From Eximiradius proteiniborus (GTDB lineage: Bacteria; Bacteroidota; Ignavibacteria; Kapaibacteriales; UBA2268), in assembly GCA_026415495.1 (NCBI GenBank), contig JAOAGZ010000009.1, positions 1 through 52,365 of the forward strand: a DNA stretch of 52,365 bases, given 5' to 3'. Of this stretch, positions 34,635-44,060 are shown in pieces (the first letter of the stretch is position 1; each line of letters begins with the position of its first letter). Position numbers and translations under genes: made by a program. The notes beneath the pieces are model-generated. The model made no database searches, was not told where the DNA came from, and saw only the letters and a program-made list of their open reading frames with translations.

Positions 34635-35690
34635 ATGCATTTCGAAAGAAAAATCACAAAAAAAATTAAAGTTGGCAAAATAGAAATAGGTGGTGGTTCA
34701 CCTATTTCCATTCAAACAATGACAAAAACAAGAACATCGGATACAGCTGCTACGTTGAAACAAATTGAGCAGGTAGCGCTGGCAGGCGCTGATATTGTGA
34801 GAGTAACTGTGAATGATGAAGAAGCAGCAAATTCAATGAAAGAAATTTGCAGGCTCTCCCCTATTCCAGTAGTTGCCGATATTCATTTTAACTATATATT
34901 TGCAATAAAATCGATAGAAGCGGGTGTAGCAAAAGTAAGAATTAATCCTGGGAATATTGGTTCAAGTGAAAGAATAAAGAAGGTGCTTGATGCTGCAAAG
35001 ATAAATGGTATTCCAATCAGGATTGGTGTAAACTCTGGCTCTCTGGAAAAAGATATATTGAATAAATATGGTCATCCAACAGCAGAGGCTCTGGCAGAAA
35101 GTGCTATGCGACACGTAAAGATAGCTAATGATTTTAATTTCGATGATATATGCATATCTGTCAAGTCTACAAGCGTCAAATTAACTATCGAAGCTTATAG
35201 ATTATTATCTGAAAAGACAAATTATCCGTTACATTTGGGAGTAACCGAAGCAGGAACATTCTTAAGTGGCACTATTAAATCTGCGGTTGGGGTTGGAAGT
35301 CTGCTTGCAGAAGGCATTGGCGACACAATCAGAGTATCATTAACTGACGATCCGGTCCGAGAAGTTGAAGTAGCACAAGAAATTTTGCAATCCCTTGAAC
35401 TAAAAGAAAAATACATTGAAATTATATCTTGTCCAACCTGCGGTAGATTGCAGGTTGATTTAATTCCAATAGCAAAACAATTGCAAGAACGTGTTCGTCC
35501 TATTAAGAAAAAGATTAAAGTGGCTCTGATGGGATGTGCGGTAAATGGACCTGGCGAAGCAAAAGAAGCTGATATTGGGGTTGCCTGTGGCAATGGTGAA
35601 GCTTTGCTTTTCAAAAATGGGGAAATATTAGGAAAAATTCCAGAAGAGAAAATATTAGATATATTAATAGAAGAAATTGAGAATTACTAA
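34635..35690 (+). CDS. ispG: 4-hydroxy-3-methylbut-2-enyl diphosphate synthase IspG
   Basis: IspG converts MEcPP to HMBPP in the methylerythritol phosphate route to isoprenoids, using a [4Fe-4S] cluster. The 351-residue protein has the TIM-barrel N-terminal domain (GGGSPISIQTMTKTRTSD, PVVADIHFNY, VRINPGNIG). The C-terminal domain carries cluster cysteines in IISCPTCGRLQVDL and MGCAVNGPGEAKEADIG. It is the bacterial type without the plant insertion. It lies two bases after the rhomboid stop, so co-transcription is likely. Confidence 0.96.
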   Translation: MHFERKITKKIKVGKIEIGGGSPISIQTMTKTRTSDTAATLKQIEQVALAGADIVRVTVNDEEAANSMKEICRLSPIPVVADIHFNYIFAIKSIEAGVAKVRINPGNIGSSERIKKVLDAAKINGIPIRIGVNSGSLEKDILNKYGHPTAEALAESAMRHVKIANDFNFDDICISVKSTSVKLTIEAYRLLSEKTNYPLHLGVTEAGTFLSGTIKSAVGVGSLLAEGIGDTIRVSLTDDPVREVEVAQEILQSLELKEKYIEIISCPTCGRLQVDLIPIAKQLQERVRPIKKKIKVALMGCAVNGPGEAKEADIGVACGNGEALLFKNGEILGKIPEEKILDILIEEIENY

Positions 35691-35705
35691 TAATAAAGGT
35701 GAAAT

Positions 35706-36161
35706 ATGCCTTTTAAAAACATTCTAATACCAACTGATTTCTTCGAGGGATTTGAAATAGCATTAGATTATGCAAAAAAAATTGCAGAATGTGGCAATTC
35801 TACTTTGCATATATTGCACGTCATTGAACCGTCGTTATATCCATCAGATATGGGATTCGGACACTTAAGTTATGTTGATTTAGAAAAAGAGCTAATTAAT
35901 AGCTCTAAAATTGAAATAGAGAAAATAGAAAAATCATTATCGGCAGAAAATTTCAAGGTAAAAACAGCAATACTTTTTGGGAGAGCTTCTGACCAAATAA
36001 TTGAATATGCAAAAAATAATAACATAGACATTATTTGCATCACGACTACCGGGAGAAGCTCGTTTGACAGGTTTATTTTTGGCAGCACAACTGAAAAAGT
36101 GCTACGCAAGGCAGAATGCCCTGTATTATCAATAAAAATTCCAGCAAAATCAAATGATTAA
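35706..36161 (+). CDS. Universal stress protein (UspA family)
   Basis: The 151-residue single-domain Usp has the N-terminal strand ILIPTDFFEGFEIALDYA. The nucleotide-binding loop TTTGRSSFDRFIFGSTTEKVLRKAECPVLSI matches the G-2x-G-9x-G(S/T) ATP-binding pattern, so it is probably an ATP-binding type Usp. These are small cytosolic dimers with a role in stress survival. It overlaps the start of the HAD gene by eight bases. Confidence 0.92.
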   Translation: MPFKNILIPTDFFEGFEIALDYAKKIAECGNSTLHILHVIEPSLYPSDMGFGHLSYVDLEKELINSSKIEIEKIEKSLSAENFKVKTAILFGRASDQIIEYAKNNNIDIICITTTGRSSFDRFIFGSTTEKVLRKAECPVLSIKIPAKSND

Positions 36162-36747
36162 AAACATCATCATTGACTTTGGAAATGTAATCTACAAAGT
36201 TGATTTGCTTGCAGCACATAAACAATTTTTTGAAATTGCGAAAAGCACGGGAATAATTCCTGATTTTAATATCATAAATACTATTATAGACAAATACGAA
36301 TGTGGGAAAATAAATACAGCTGAATTTAGGGACAACATTCGAGGTTTGCTTCATTGGGCTGCAACAGACGAAGAATTTGATTTTGTATGGAATAGTATAT
36401 TAATCGAACCGTTTGAATATTCCGAAGAAGCCATACATAAGCTATCTGAAAAATACAATTTATATCTGCTAAGCAATACAAGTCCCTTGCACTACGAAAA
36501 ATTCAGCAGTGGAATGAAACAAGTTTTTAATCGGTTCAACAAACTATATTTTTCATTTGAAGTAGGTTATAAGAAGCCGTCCGCCCAAATATACAAACAC
36601 ACTCTAATAGATGCACAAATAATCGCACAAGAAACAATATTTCTCGACGATATTCAAGATAATATTGACAAATTCTCATTATTAGGAGTTCAGGGAATTC
36701 GTATTTCTGAAAATTTCACCTTAAAAGATTTTGCTTTCAGTTTTTAA
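36154..36747 (+). CDS. HAD-family hydrolase (YihX-like)
   Basis: The 197-residue protein begins IKNIIIDFGNVIYKVDLL. This is the 'D[FL]GNV' form of HAD motif I, where the second aspartate is replaced, as in YihX-type sugar-phosphate phosphatases. Motif II lies in YLLSNTSPLHYEKF, motif III in EVGYKKPSAQIYKHT (Lys) and motif IV in IFLDDIQDNID. The helical cap domain between motif I and II fits subclass IA. Substrate is unknown. It overlaps the usp gene by eight bases. Confidence 0.87.
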   Translation: MIKNIIIDFGNVIYKVDLLAAHKQFFEIAKSTGIIPDFNIINTIIDKYECGKINTAEFRDNIRGLLHWAATDEEFDFVWNSILIEPFEYSEEAIHKLSEKYNLYLLSNTSPLHYEKFSSGMKQVFNRFNKLYFSFEVGYKKPSAQIYKHTLIDAQIIAQETIFLDDIQDNIDKFSLLGVQGIRISENFTLKDFAFSF

Positions 36748-36764
36748 TTTTTACATAATTTCAT

Positions 36765-36772
36765 TATTTTTG
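36765..36772 (+). promoter_or_regulatory. Candidate -7 box upstream of the SDR gene
   Basis: TATTTTTG fits TAnnTTTG, 26 bases before the SDR start. No clear -33 TTTG is seen at the correct distance. Confidence 0.25.
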
Positions 36773-36797
36773 TATTTATTTAATTGAAAATACAACT

Positions 36798-37550
36798 ATG
36801 ATTGCATTGATCACCGGAGCATCATCCGGAATTGGGAGGGCTTGTTGCTATGAATTTGCATCGAAAGGTGTAGATTTAATTATTTTAGCACGCCGTAAAG
36901 AAAAACTCAATGAAATTGCTTCAGATATCCCAAGTAAGTATCATGTAAAAGTGCTTTCCTATGTTTGTGATGTGAGGTATTTCCCGCAGGTGAAAGATAC
37001 CATAGATAGCTTACCGCCGGAATGGAAAGCAATTGATGTATTAATTAATAACGCTGGATTGGCAAGGGGATTAGAGAAAATTCAGGATGGGTTTATTGAA
37101 AAATGGGAAGAAATGATTGATACGAATATAAAAGGATTATTATATGTAACTCGTTGTGTGTTGCCGTTAATGATTGAAAGAAATTATGGAGATATTATTA
37201 ACATTGGTTCAATTGCAGGACACGAGGTTTATCCCGGTGGTAATGTTTATTGTGGCACAAAATTTGCTGAACGTGCTATCTCAAAAGGAATGACAATTGA
37301 CACTAATGGGTATAATATTCGTGTATGTAGTATAGATCCCGGTATGGTTGAAACTGAATTTTCGTTAGTAAGATTTGATAATGATGCTGAACGTGCTGCA
37401 AATGTTTACAAAGGACTTGAAGCACTGAATGGAGAAGATATTGCTCGAATTGCATATTTCATTGTGCAGCAACCACGTCATGTGAATATACAAAACATTG
37501 TGTTGACACCGACACAGCAGGCAACTGCAACTATTGTTTCAAGGAAATAA
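36798..37550 (+). CDS. Short-chain dehydrogenase/reductase (YdfG-like)
   Basis: The 250-residue oxidoreductase has the Rossmann nucleotide-binding motif TGASSGIGRAC, the structural motif NNAG, and the catalytic Tyr-x3-Lys (VYCGTKFAERA) after IGSIAGHE. The ending (ARIAYFIVQQPRHVNIQNIVLTPTQQA) is typical of YdfG-like enzymes that use NADP(H) on 3-hydroxy acids or serine. Substrate is not known here. It is followed after 20 bases by an M20 peptidase in the same direction. Confidence 0.94.
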   Translation: MIALITGASSGIGRACCYEFASKGVDLIILARRKEKLNEIASDIPSKYHVKVLSYVCDVRYFPQVKDTIDSLPPEWKAIDVLINNAGLARGLEKIQDGFIEKWEEMIDTNIKGLLYVTRCVLPLMIERNYGDIINIGSIAGHEVYPGGNVYCGTKFAERAISKGMTIDTNGYNIRVCSIDPGMVETEFSLVRFDNDAERAANVYKGLEALNGEDIARIAYFIVQQPRHVNIQNIVLTPTQQATATIVSRK

Positions 37551-37570
37551 TAATAATTTTGAAGGATATA

Positions 37571-38941
37571 ATGGAAGAGTTATTAAACTTTATTGAATGC
37601 AACCAAGAAAAGCATTTAGAACAACTAAAAGAGTTTTTAAAATTAAAAAGTATTAGTTCTGAGCCAGAATACAAAGAAGAAGTACGGCGAACAGCAATGT
37701 GGCTCAAAATACATTTATCGAAAATTGGTTTCGAGAAAACTCAGATTTTTGAAACAAAGGGACATCCAATCGTATATGCAGAATGGCTTGGAGCAGGTCC
37801 TAATGCTAAAACAGTATTAATTTATGGTCATTATGACGTTCAACCTGTAGACCCGATTGAAGAATGGAATACTCCCCCATTTGAGCCTACCGTAATTGAC
37901 GGCAAATTATATGCACGAGGAACAGCAGACGACAAAGGACAGATTTTTGCTCATATTAAAGGAATTGAGGCACATTTCCAGACTTATGGGAAGCTACCTG
38001 TTAATGTGAAATTGCTTATTGAAGGTGAAGAAGAAGCTGGAAGCGGAAATTTAGATGAATTTATTGAAAATAACAAAGAACTATTAAAATGCGACACAGT
38101 TTTGATCTCTGATACCGAATGGTATACCTTTGGACTGCCTTCAATTTGTTATGCCCTACGCGGTATTTCTTTTGTTGAAGTAAAAGTAATTGGTCCGAAC
38201 CGTGATTTGCATTCTGGTTCTTATGGTGGTGCAGTAGATAATCCAATTTTTGTTTTAGCAAAAATGCTAACTATGCTTAAAGATGAGAGGGGCAAGATCA
38301 TAATACCCGGATTTTATGATGATGTAATAAAAGTTAGCGAAGAAGAACGAAAGCATTTCAAAAATCTTCCATTTTCCGAAGATGAACTTAAAAAAAGTAT
38401 TGAAGTAGAAGAATTGTCTGGCGAAATTGATTTCAGCGTTTTAGAAAGAATTTGGATAAGACCGAGCATAGATGTTAATGGAATAAAAGGCGGATATATT
38501 GGCGAAGGTATGAAAACAATCATTCCATCGGAGGCATCTGCTAAAATATCAATGAGACTTGTTCCAAATCAAAATCCTCAGGATATAACTGAAAAGCTTT
38601 CGAAATATTTAATTTCAATTGCTCCTAAAAGCGTAAAAGTTATCGTAAACCCTGCACATGGGGGCAATCCTGTTATTACTCCAATTGACAGCCCAGGAAT
38701 AAAGGCAGCAGTAAAAGCTTTGGAAGTAGCTTTTAACAAAAAACCAGTATTTATGAGAGAAGGTGGTTCTATTCCGGTTACTGACACTTTCTCGAAAATG
38801 TTGGGGGCTCCACCTGTATTAATGGGACTTGGATTGCCAGATGATAATATTCACGCACCAAATGAAAAAATTAACTTAGAAAACTTTTTTGGTGGAATTA
38901 AAGCATCTGCTGTATTTTTATGCGAATATTCAAAATTGTAA
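37571..38941 (+). CDS. M20-family metallodipeptidase
   Basis: The 456-residue protein is an M20 zinc peptidase: IYGHYDVQPVDPIEEW holds the first metal His and Asp, RGTADDKGQ the bridging Asp, and LLIEGEEEAGSGN the catalytic Glu pair. The dimerisation (lid) domain is visible around VIGPNRDLHSGSYGG. It resembles the bacterial dipeptidases and carnosinase-like enzymes acting in the cytosol. I chose the ATG at 37571 with GAAGGA just upstream; a TTG at 37559 is also in frame. A strong terminator follows. Confidence 0.95.
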   Translation: MEELLNFIECNQEKHLEQLKEFLKLKSISSEPEYKEEVRRTAMWLKIHLSKIGFEKTQIFETKGHPIVYAEWLGAGPNAKTVLIYGHYDVQPVDPIEEWNTPPFEPTVIDGKLYARGTADDKGQIFAHIKGIEAHFQTYGKLPVNVKLLIEGEEEAGSGNLDEFIENNKELLKCDTVLISDTEWYTFGLPSICYALRGISFVEVKVIGPNRDLHSGSYGGAVDNPIFVLAKMLTMLKDERGKIIIPGFYDDVIKVSEEERKHFKNLPFSEDELKKSIEVEELSGEIDFSVLERIWIRPSIDVNGIKGGYIGEGMKTIIPSEASAKISMRLVPNQNPQDITEKLSKYLISIAPKSVKVIVNPAHGGNPVITPIDSPGIKAAVKALEVAFNKKPVFMREGGSIPVTDTFSKMLGAPPVLMGLGLPDDNIHAPNEKINLENFFGGIKASAVFLCEYSKL

Positions 38942-38968
38942 AAAGGCTATTAATAATTTTAAAATTTG

Positions 38969-38998
38969 GGTGATTGAATAGTGTCAATCACCTTTTTT
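38969..38998 (+). terminator. Intrinsic terminator after the M20 peptidase gene
   Basis: GGTGATTG (38969-38976) pairs with CAATCACC (38985-38992) and is followed by six T. Confidence 0.88.
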
Positions 38999-39082
38999 AT
39001 TGATTACATAAGAAAAAATAAAACATACATATGATTTTATCGTCAATTTTAAATTATAGTTATTGATTTGATGAAGCAGTAA

Positions 39083-40882
39083 ATGAAAAAAATGGTAATA
39101 TTCATATTAATTGTTGTTACTCAAAATTATTTATTAGCTCAAACTGCCTTTGAGCAAAGATTGCGGCTTGCGGAAACATATGAGAAAAGTGGAGATATTA
39201 ATAATGCTGCAAGAATTTATGAAGAATTGTATAAAGAGAACAGCAACAATCAAGTAGTCTTTGAGGGATTGGTGAGAAATTTCATTTCACTAAACAGATA
39301 TAGCGAACTACTTCAATATGTTAAGAATAGATACGACAAACAAAAAGACATCATCAATTCAAGCATTTATGCTGAGCTCTTATGGAGAACAGGCAATACA
39401 AATGAAGCGAACAAAATTTGGGATAAAGCAATAAGTGATTATTCACAAAACCCTCTTGTCTATGAACAGATTTCAAATTCTATGATACAGATGAGGTTAT
39501 TTGATAAAGCAATTTCAGTATTAAAGCAAGGACGGAATAATTTAAACAACAAAGTTATTTTTTCCGACAATTTAAGCAAACTATATATTGCCATTGGGGA
39601 TTACCGTAATGGTTTAACAGAGATTTTATCTCAATTTCAAGTCAATTGGAATTTGGCAATTACACAAGGTAGAATTTATGCGCTATTAATAAATGATGAA
39701 GCAGAAAAATACATTTTAAATGAACTGAAAAAATTTGCCAACAATAACAGTGAAAATATTATTGCTCAGGAGTTACTTGCTTGGTATTATCGCACTACTA
39801 ATAAGTTAGAGCAAGCACTTGAACTATTCAGAAATATCGATAGATTAAAGAAAGCAAACGGGGCAGAAATATTAAGATTTGCTGAGGAATGCCGTCGAGA
39901 CGGTCAGTTCGATGTAGCTATGAAGGCTTATGGCATTGTAATAGATTTAGGGAAAAATCACCCTTTAATTCATTCTGCTTGGTATGGTTACGCAAGAACA
40001 CTCGAGCAAAAGATAATGTCGCAAAAACAAATGTCCAAAGAATCTGCCAATGAGTTAATTGCAAAATATAAAAGTATAATAAAAGAATTTCCTAATACAC
40101 AGCAGGCATTAGAAAGTAGATTGAGAATTGCTTATATATTATCGAACTACCTAAAAAATCATGAAGAAGCTATCAAGGAATTGAATGCTGCAATTTCTGA
40201 GCGACCAAGAACAAGCATTGCCGCATCTGCAACTATTGATCTGGCAAATATCTACATTAATCTTGAAAAATTTGAAGATGCCAAAATTATGCTTAGTAAT
40301 TTCATTAATAACAATGCAAGTAATTTTCAAAGTTTAACCAATAAAGCACAATTTCTAATCGCAGAAATTTCTTTTTTCAACGGGCAATTAGATACTGCAC
40401 TAAAACAATACGCAAATTTGATAATAGTTCCAGAAACTGATATTGCTAATGCATCCCTTAATAGAATCGTATTGATTGAACAAAATAAACAATACACAAA
40501 GGCACTGTCAAGTTTCGCTCGGGCTGAATTCGAGGAACGAAGGAATAATCTAAAAGAAGCTATAGAATTGTATTCAAATACTGCTAATTTATCATCTGGA
40601 ACTGATTTATTTGAATTAGCTTTAAAAAAGAAAATTGAGATAGAATATCTTAGTGAAGACTATCAATCGGTAATAAAAACAGCTGATTATCTTTTGGAAA
40701 AAGTACCAGATTCAATTTACGGAGATTTTGCACTTTTAAGAAAAGCTGATTCTTTAGTATTTATAAATAACAAGCAAGATGCTTTGAATTTATACACAGA
40801 AATTTTGTCGAAATTTCCTCTTTCAATTTATTTACCCGAAATTAGAGAAAAAATTAAAAGTTTAAGAAATGAACCATTATAA
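39083..40882 (+). CDS. Secreted tetratricopeptide-repeat protein
   Basis: The 599-residue protein has a signal peptide (MVIFILIVVTQNYLLAQ) and then many degenerate TPR units, e.g. GDINNAARIYEELYKENSNNQ, TNKLEQALELFRNIDRLKKAN and NNLKEAIELYSNTANLSS. It ends with NNKQDALNLYTEILSKFPLSIYLPEIREKI, a tol-pal/BamD-like repeat. TPR proteins of this type usually act as envelope scaffolds. It overlaps the downstream phosphodiester glycosidase gene by 14 bases, so the two are probably partners. Confidence 0.87.
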   Translation: MKKMVIFILIVVTQNYLLAQTAFEQRLRLAETYEKSGDINNAARIYEELYKENSNNQVVFEGLVRNFISLNRYSELLQYVKNRYDKQKDIINSSIYAELLWRTGNTNEANKIWDKAISDYSQNPLVYEQISNSMIQMRLFDKAISVLKQGRNNLNNKVIFSDNLSKLYIAIGDYRNGLTEILSQFQVNWNLAITQGRIYALLINDEAEKYILNELKKFANNNSENIIAQELLAWYYRTTNKLEQALELFRNIDRLKKANGAEILRFAEECRRDGQFDVAMKAYGIVIDLGKNHPLIHSAWYGYARTLEQKIMSQKQMSKESANELIAKYKSIIKEFPNTQQALESRLRIAYILSNYLKNHEEAIKELNAAISERPRTSIAASATIDLANIYINLEKFEDAKIMLSNFINNNASNFQSLTNKAQFLIAEISFFNGQLDTALKQYANLIIVPETDIANASLNRIVLIEQNKQYTKALSSFARAEFEERRNNLKEAIELYSNTANLSSGTDLFELALKKKIEIEYLSEDYQSVIKTADYLLEKVPDSIYGDFALLRKADSLVFINNKQDALNLYTEILSKFPLSIYLPEIREKIKSLRNEPL

Positions 40883-42239
40883 TCACAATAGATTGAGATA
40901 TTTTATATTTTTTTTCTTTATAGCACTTTTATTAGCAAATTATCAATCTCTTGAAGCAAAAAAGAAGAAAAAAGTTACTAAGAAATGCCCACCAATTTCA
41001 CACACGTTTATTCAGGATACTATTCTCGGCGAAGGAATATATTTTCAAAGAGCAATAGTCGATTATAATTGCAATAAGCACGACACCTATATCATAAAAG
41101 CACATTTGAAAGAATGTAATTGTACTCCAACTGTTATAAAAGCAAAAGAGAATATTATCGGATTAGATAAATTACAAAACATCATTCAATATTATGATTC
41201 TTTGTATAAAGATAATATTTATGGGGCGGTAAATGCTAATTTTTGGCGAGCATATAGCAATTTCCCGATTGGTCCAGTTGTGATTAACGGTGAAATCATT
41301 CAACTTCATAGTTACAAAGAATGGAGTTCTATTTTTTTTGATGCATTGGGTATTCCATTTATAGACAATTTTAAAATTTCAGGCGAATTAATATTAAACA
41401 AGAAAAACAAATTTAAAATTCAAGACGTAAATAGAAGAACAGATTCAACGGGAATAGTAATATACAATAAATATAGTGGTTCGCAAATTCCTGCAATAAA
41501 TACTCAAAAAATTGAAGAAATCATTGCTCAAATAAAAGAAAATTCTGAAGAAGTTATATATAACGATTCTACAGAGGCAGAATTCAACCTTGAAACAATG
41601 AAAGAAGAATATATTAAGACAGAATTACTGAATTCAATTGAATTTGCGACCCCCAAAATTAGTGTAGAATATTTAAATGAGCCATCCATTAATTCTGAAA
41701 TTATTTGTAAAGTTATTGAGACTGGCTCTAACGTGATGAGTGTGCCAAAGAATGGCTGTATAATTTCGTTGGGACAGGATTTTATAATGAGGGAATTGCC
41801 AAATGTTGGAGATACAATAAAACTTAAATTTTTCACAAATGTTCATAAAAAGCAAATTTTCACAGATGGAGTTTGTGGCACACCTCGATTAGTTCGTAAC
41901 GGGATTGCTGAGCACGAAGCGGTAAAGGAAGGTTCGAAAAGTAAAAGATTCATTCAAAAGAATTTGCCAAGAACTGCAATTGGTTACAACAAGAAAAGAG
42001 ATATTCTATATTTTGTTGTCATCAAACCGACTAATCAATCAGAAAAAACAAGTGGAGCTAATTTAGCGTCATTATCCAAAATAATGAAATATATTGGTTG
42101 TTATGATGCAATGAATTTAGATGGCGGTGGTTCGACAATAATGGTAATAGACGGAAAAAATGTAATAAATAAGGAAAATCCCTATTCCTCACGGAGAATA
42201 TCCGTGGGAGTAGGGATCAAAAGTATAGGCAATAATTAA
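40869..42239 (+). CDS. Phosphodiester glycosidase (NAGPA-domain) protein
   Basis: The 456-residue protein has an N-terminal membrane or signal segment (YFIFFFFIALLLANYQ). The C-terminal half has the NAGPA-domain pattern: GVCGTPRLVRNG, then PRTAIGYNKKRDILYFVVI and the signature AMNLDGGGSTIMVIDG with NPYSSRRISVGVGI at the end. Known members remove terminal alpha-GlcNAc from phosphodiesters in lysosomes; bacterial ones act on surface polymers or exopolysaccharide. The first 170 residues include the EGIYFQRAIVDYN segment also typical of this family. It is co-transcribed with the TPR gene and convergent with fadD. Confidence 0.85.
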   Translation: MNHYNHNRLRYFIFFFFIALLLANYQSLEAKKKKKVTKKCPPISHTFIQDTILGEGIYFQRAIVDYNCNKHDTYIIKAHLKECNCTPTVIKAKENIIGLDKLQNIIQYYDSLYKDNIYGAVNANFWRAYSNFPIGPVVINGEIIQLHSYKEWSSIFFDALGIPFIDNFKISGELILNKKNKFKIQDVNRRTDSTGIVIYNKYSGSQIPAINTQKIEEIIAQIKENSEEVIYNDSTEAEFNLETMKEEYIKTELLNSIEFATPKISVEYLNEPSINSEIICKVIETGSNVMSVPKNGCIISLGQDFIMRELPNVGDTIKLKFFTNVHKKQIFTDGVCGTPRLVRNGIAEHEAVKEGSKSKRFIQKNLPRTAIGYNKKRDILYFVVIKPTNQSEKTSGANLASLSKIMKYIGCYDAMNLDGGGSTIMVIDGKNVINKENPYSSRRISVGVGIKSIGNN

Positions 42240-44044
42240 TCTTCGTTATACATTCGATTAATGATTTCAGCGTAATTTCTTTCGACAATATGTCTTTTTA
42301 TACTCATTTTAGGGCTTAGTTCACCATTTTCTACACTGAAAGGTTTGCTAAGCAGTGAAAATTTTCTAATTTTTTCGAATTTAGATAAATCTTTTTGATA
42401 AAAATCAATTTCTTTCTTGATGTGTTGAATAATTTTCTCATTAACTATAAGTTCTTCTTCGCTATTATATGGTATACCGAGGTCGGAAGCCAATTGTTTA
42501 AGTTGTTCGAAATTTGGTGTAAGCAAAGCAGTACAATATTCTCTTCTCTCACCTATAAGAACGCACTGGTCAATGTATTTGCTTTGAGAAAGAAGATTTT
42601 CAATAGGTTGAGGTGCAATATTTTTGCCACCACTCGAAACAAAAATATTTTTCTTTCTGTCAGTAATTTTTAAATTTCCTTTTTTTGTAAAAACAGCAAT
42701 GTCGCCTGTATAAAGCCAGCCATCTGCATCAATTGCTTCTTGTGTTGCTAATTCATCTTTCCAATATCCTTTCATTACATTAGGTCCTCTAACTAAAATT
42801 TCACCGTCATCAGCCAGCACAACATCGACATTATCTAATGGCGTTCCGATAGTCCCTAACTCCGGGTTATCCTCTCTATTAAAAGAGACTACGGGGGAAG
42901 CTTCAGTTAGCCCGTAACCTTCGTAAACTTTGATGCCCATAGCCCAGAAGAATTCCGCTACATCGAGCGGTAATGCTGCGCCACCTGAAACCATTCTGCT
43001 AAGCCTACCACCAAGCTTTTCACGTAACTTGGAAAAAACAAGTTTATCAGCTAAATTATACTGTGTTTTTAAAATTGGGTTATTTTTGTTATTCAAACTA
43101 CTTCTAACATATTTAACTCCAACAGAAACCGCCCAGTTAAACATTTTTTTCTTTATTGGAGATTCTTTGTCCATTGCGAAATAGATTTTTTTCTTAATTG
43201 TTTCCAACAATTTAGGAACTGTTGTCATAAAAGTAGGTCGCACTTCTTTTATGTTGGAAGCAACAGTATCAATGGATTCAGCTAAAACAATTTCCGATCC
43301 ACCAACAAAAAATGCATAAAAGCCAGCAGTACGTTCGTAAGCATGGCACAAAGGCAAATAAGATAGAGAGACATCGCTACTAACATCCCCACCAAATGCT
43401 TTTAGTGATGCAAGCGCATTAGAAACTACATTTTTGTGAGAAAGCATAACACCTTTGGGGTTGCCAGTAGTGCCACTTGTATAAATTATTGTCAGCAAAT
43501 CATCTTCATTAACTTTGTTGCAACAATCAAATACTATTTCATCTCTTTCTTGTTTATTACGAAGAGATGCTCCGCGCTCAATAAGTTCTGAAATAGATCG
43601 CACAAAGACATTTTTCTTTTCATAATCATCATTCATTACAATAATATGTCTCAATGAAGAAATATTATCTTTAAATTCCAGAACTTTTTTAAGCTGGAAA
43701 TTATTAGAGACAATTATTGCTGAAACTTCGCTATGTGAAAAAATGTATTCTTCTTGCTTTGCAGTAAGAATCGGGAAAATTGGGACATCTATTGCACCAA
43801 TAAGTGATATTGCAAAAGAAGAAATAATCCATTCGATACGATTTTCCGATGCAATCCCTATTCTATCACCTTTATGAATACCAAGCTCCATAAAAGCAAG
43901 AGCCAAACTAAAAACCTTATCTCTTAGCTGGTCATAATTTAAAGCAATCCATTCGTCATTTTTTTTATATCGAAAGCAAACTTTAGTATTTCCCCATTTA
44001 TCACAAGTTTTGTTGAACATTTCAGGAATTGTTAGATATTTCAT
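42236..44044 (-). CDS. Long-chain fatty acid-CoA ligase (AMP-binding)
   Basis: The 602-residue enzyme activates fatty acids with ATP and CoA. The ATP/AMP signature TIIYTSGTTGNPKGVMLSH, the acyl-adenylate motif EGYGLTEASPVV, WLYTGDIAVFTKKGNLKITDRKKNIFVSSGGKNIAP and the C-terminal Lys region KMSIKRHIVER are all present. It resembles long-chain acyl-CoA synthetase FAA1/FadD15-type proteins without a membrane helix. It starts 16 bases after the lplA stop, consistent with an operon. The last four bases overlap the convergent glycosidase gene. Confidence 0.94.
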   Translation of the reverse strand: MKYLTIPEMFNKTCDKWGNTKVCFRYKKNDEWIALNYDQLRDKVFSLALAFMELGIHKGDRIGIASENRIEWIISSFAISLIGAIDVPIFPILTAKQEEYIFSHSEVSAIIVSNNFQLKKVLEFKDNISSLRHIIVMNDDYEKKNVFVRSISELIERGASLRNKQERDEIVFDCCNKVNEDDLLTIIYTSGTTGNPKGVMLSHKNVVSNALASLKAFGGDVSSDVSLSYLPLCHAYERTAGFYAFFVGGSEIVLAESIDTVASNIKEVRPTFMTTVPKLLETIKKKIYFAMDKESPIKKKMFNWAVSVGVKYVRSSLNNKNNPILKTQYNLADKLVFSKLREKLGGRLSRMVSGGAALPLDVAEFFWAMGIKVYEGYGLTEASPVVSFNREDNPELGTIGTPLDNVDVVLADDGEILVRGPNVMKGYWKDELATQEAIDADGWLYTGDIAVFTKKGNLKITDRKKNIFVSSGGKNIAPQPIENLLSQSKYIDQCVLIGERREYCTALLTPNFEQLKQLASDLGIPYNSEEELIVNEKIIQHIKKEIDFYQKDLSKFEKIRKFSLLSKPFSVENGELSPKMSIKRHIVERNYAEIINRMYNED

Positions 44045-44060
44045 TTTTTACTCTCGTAAA

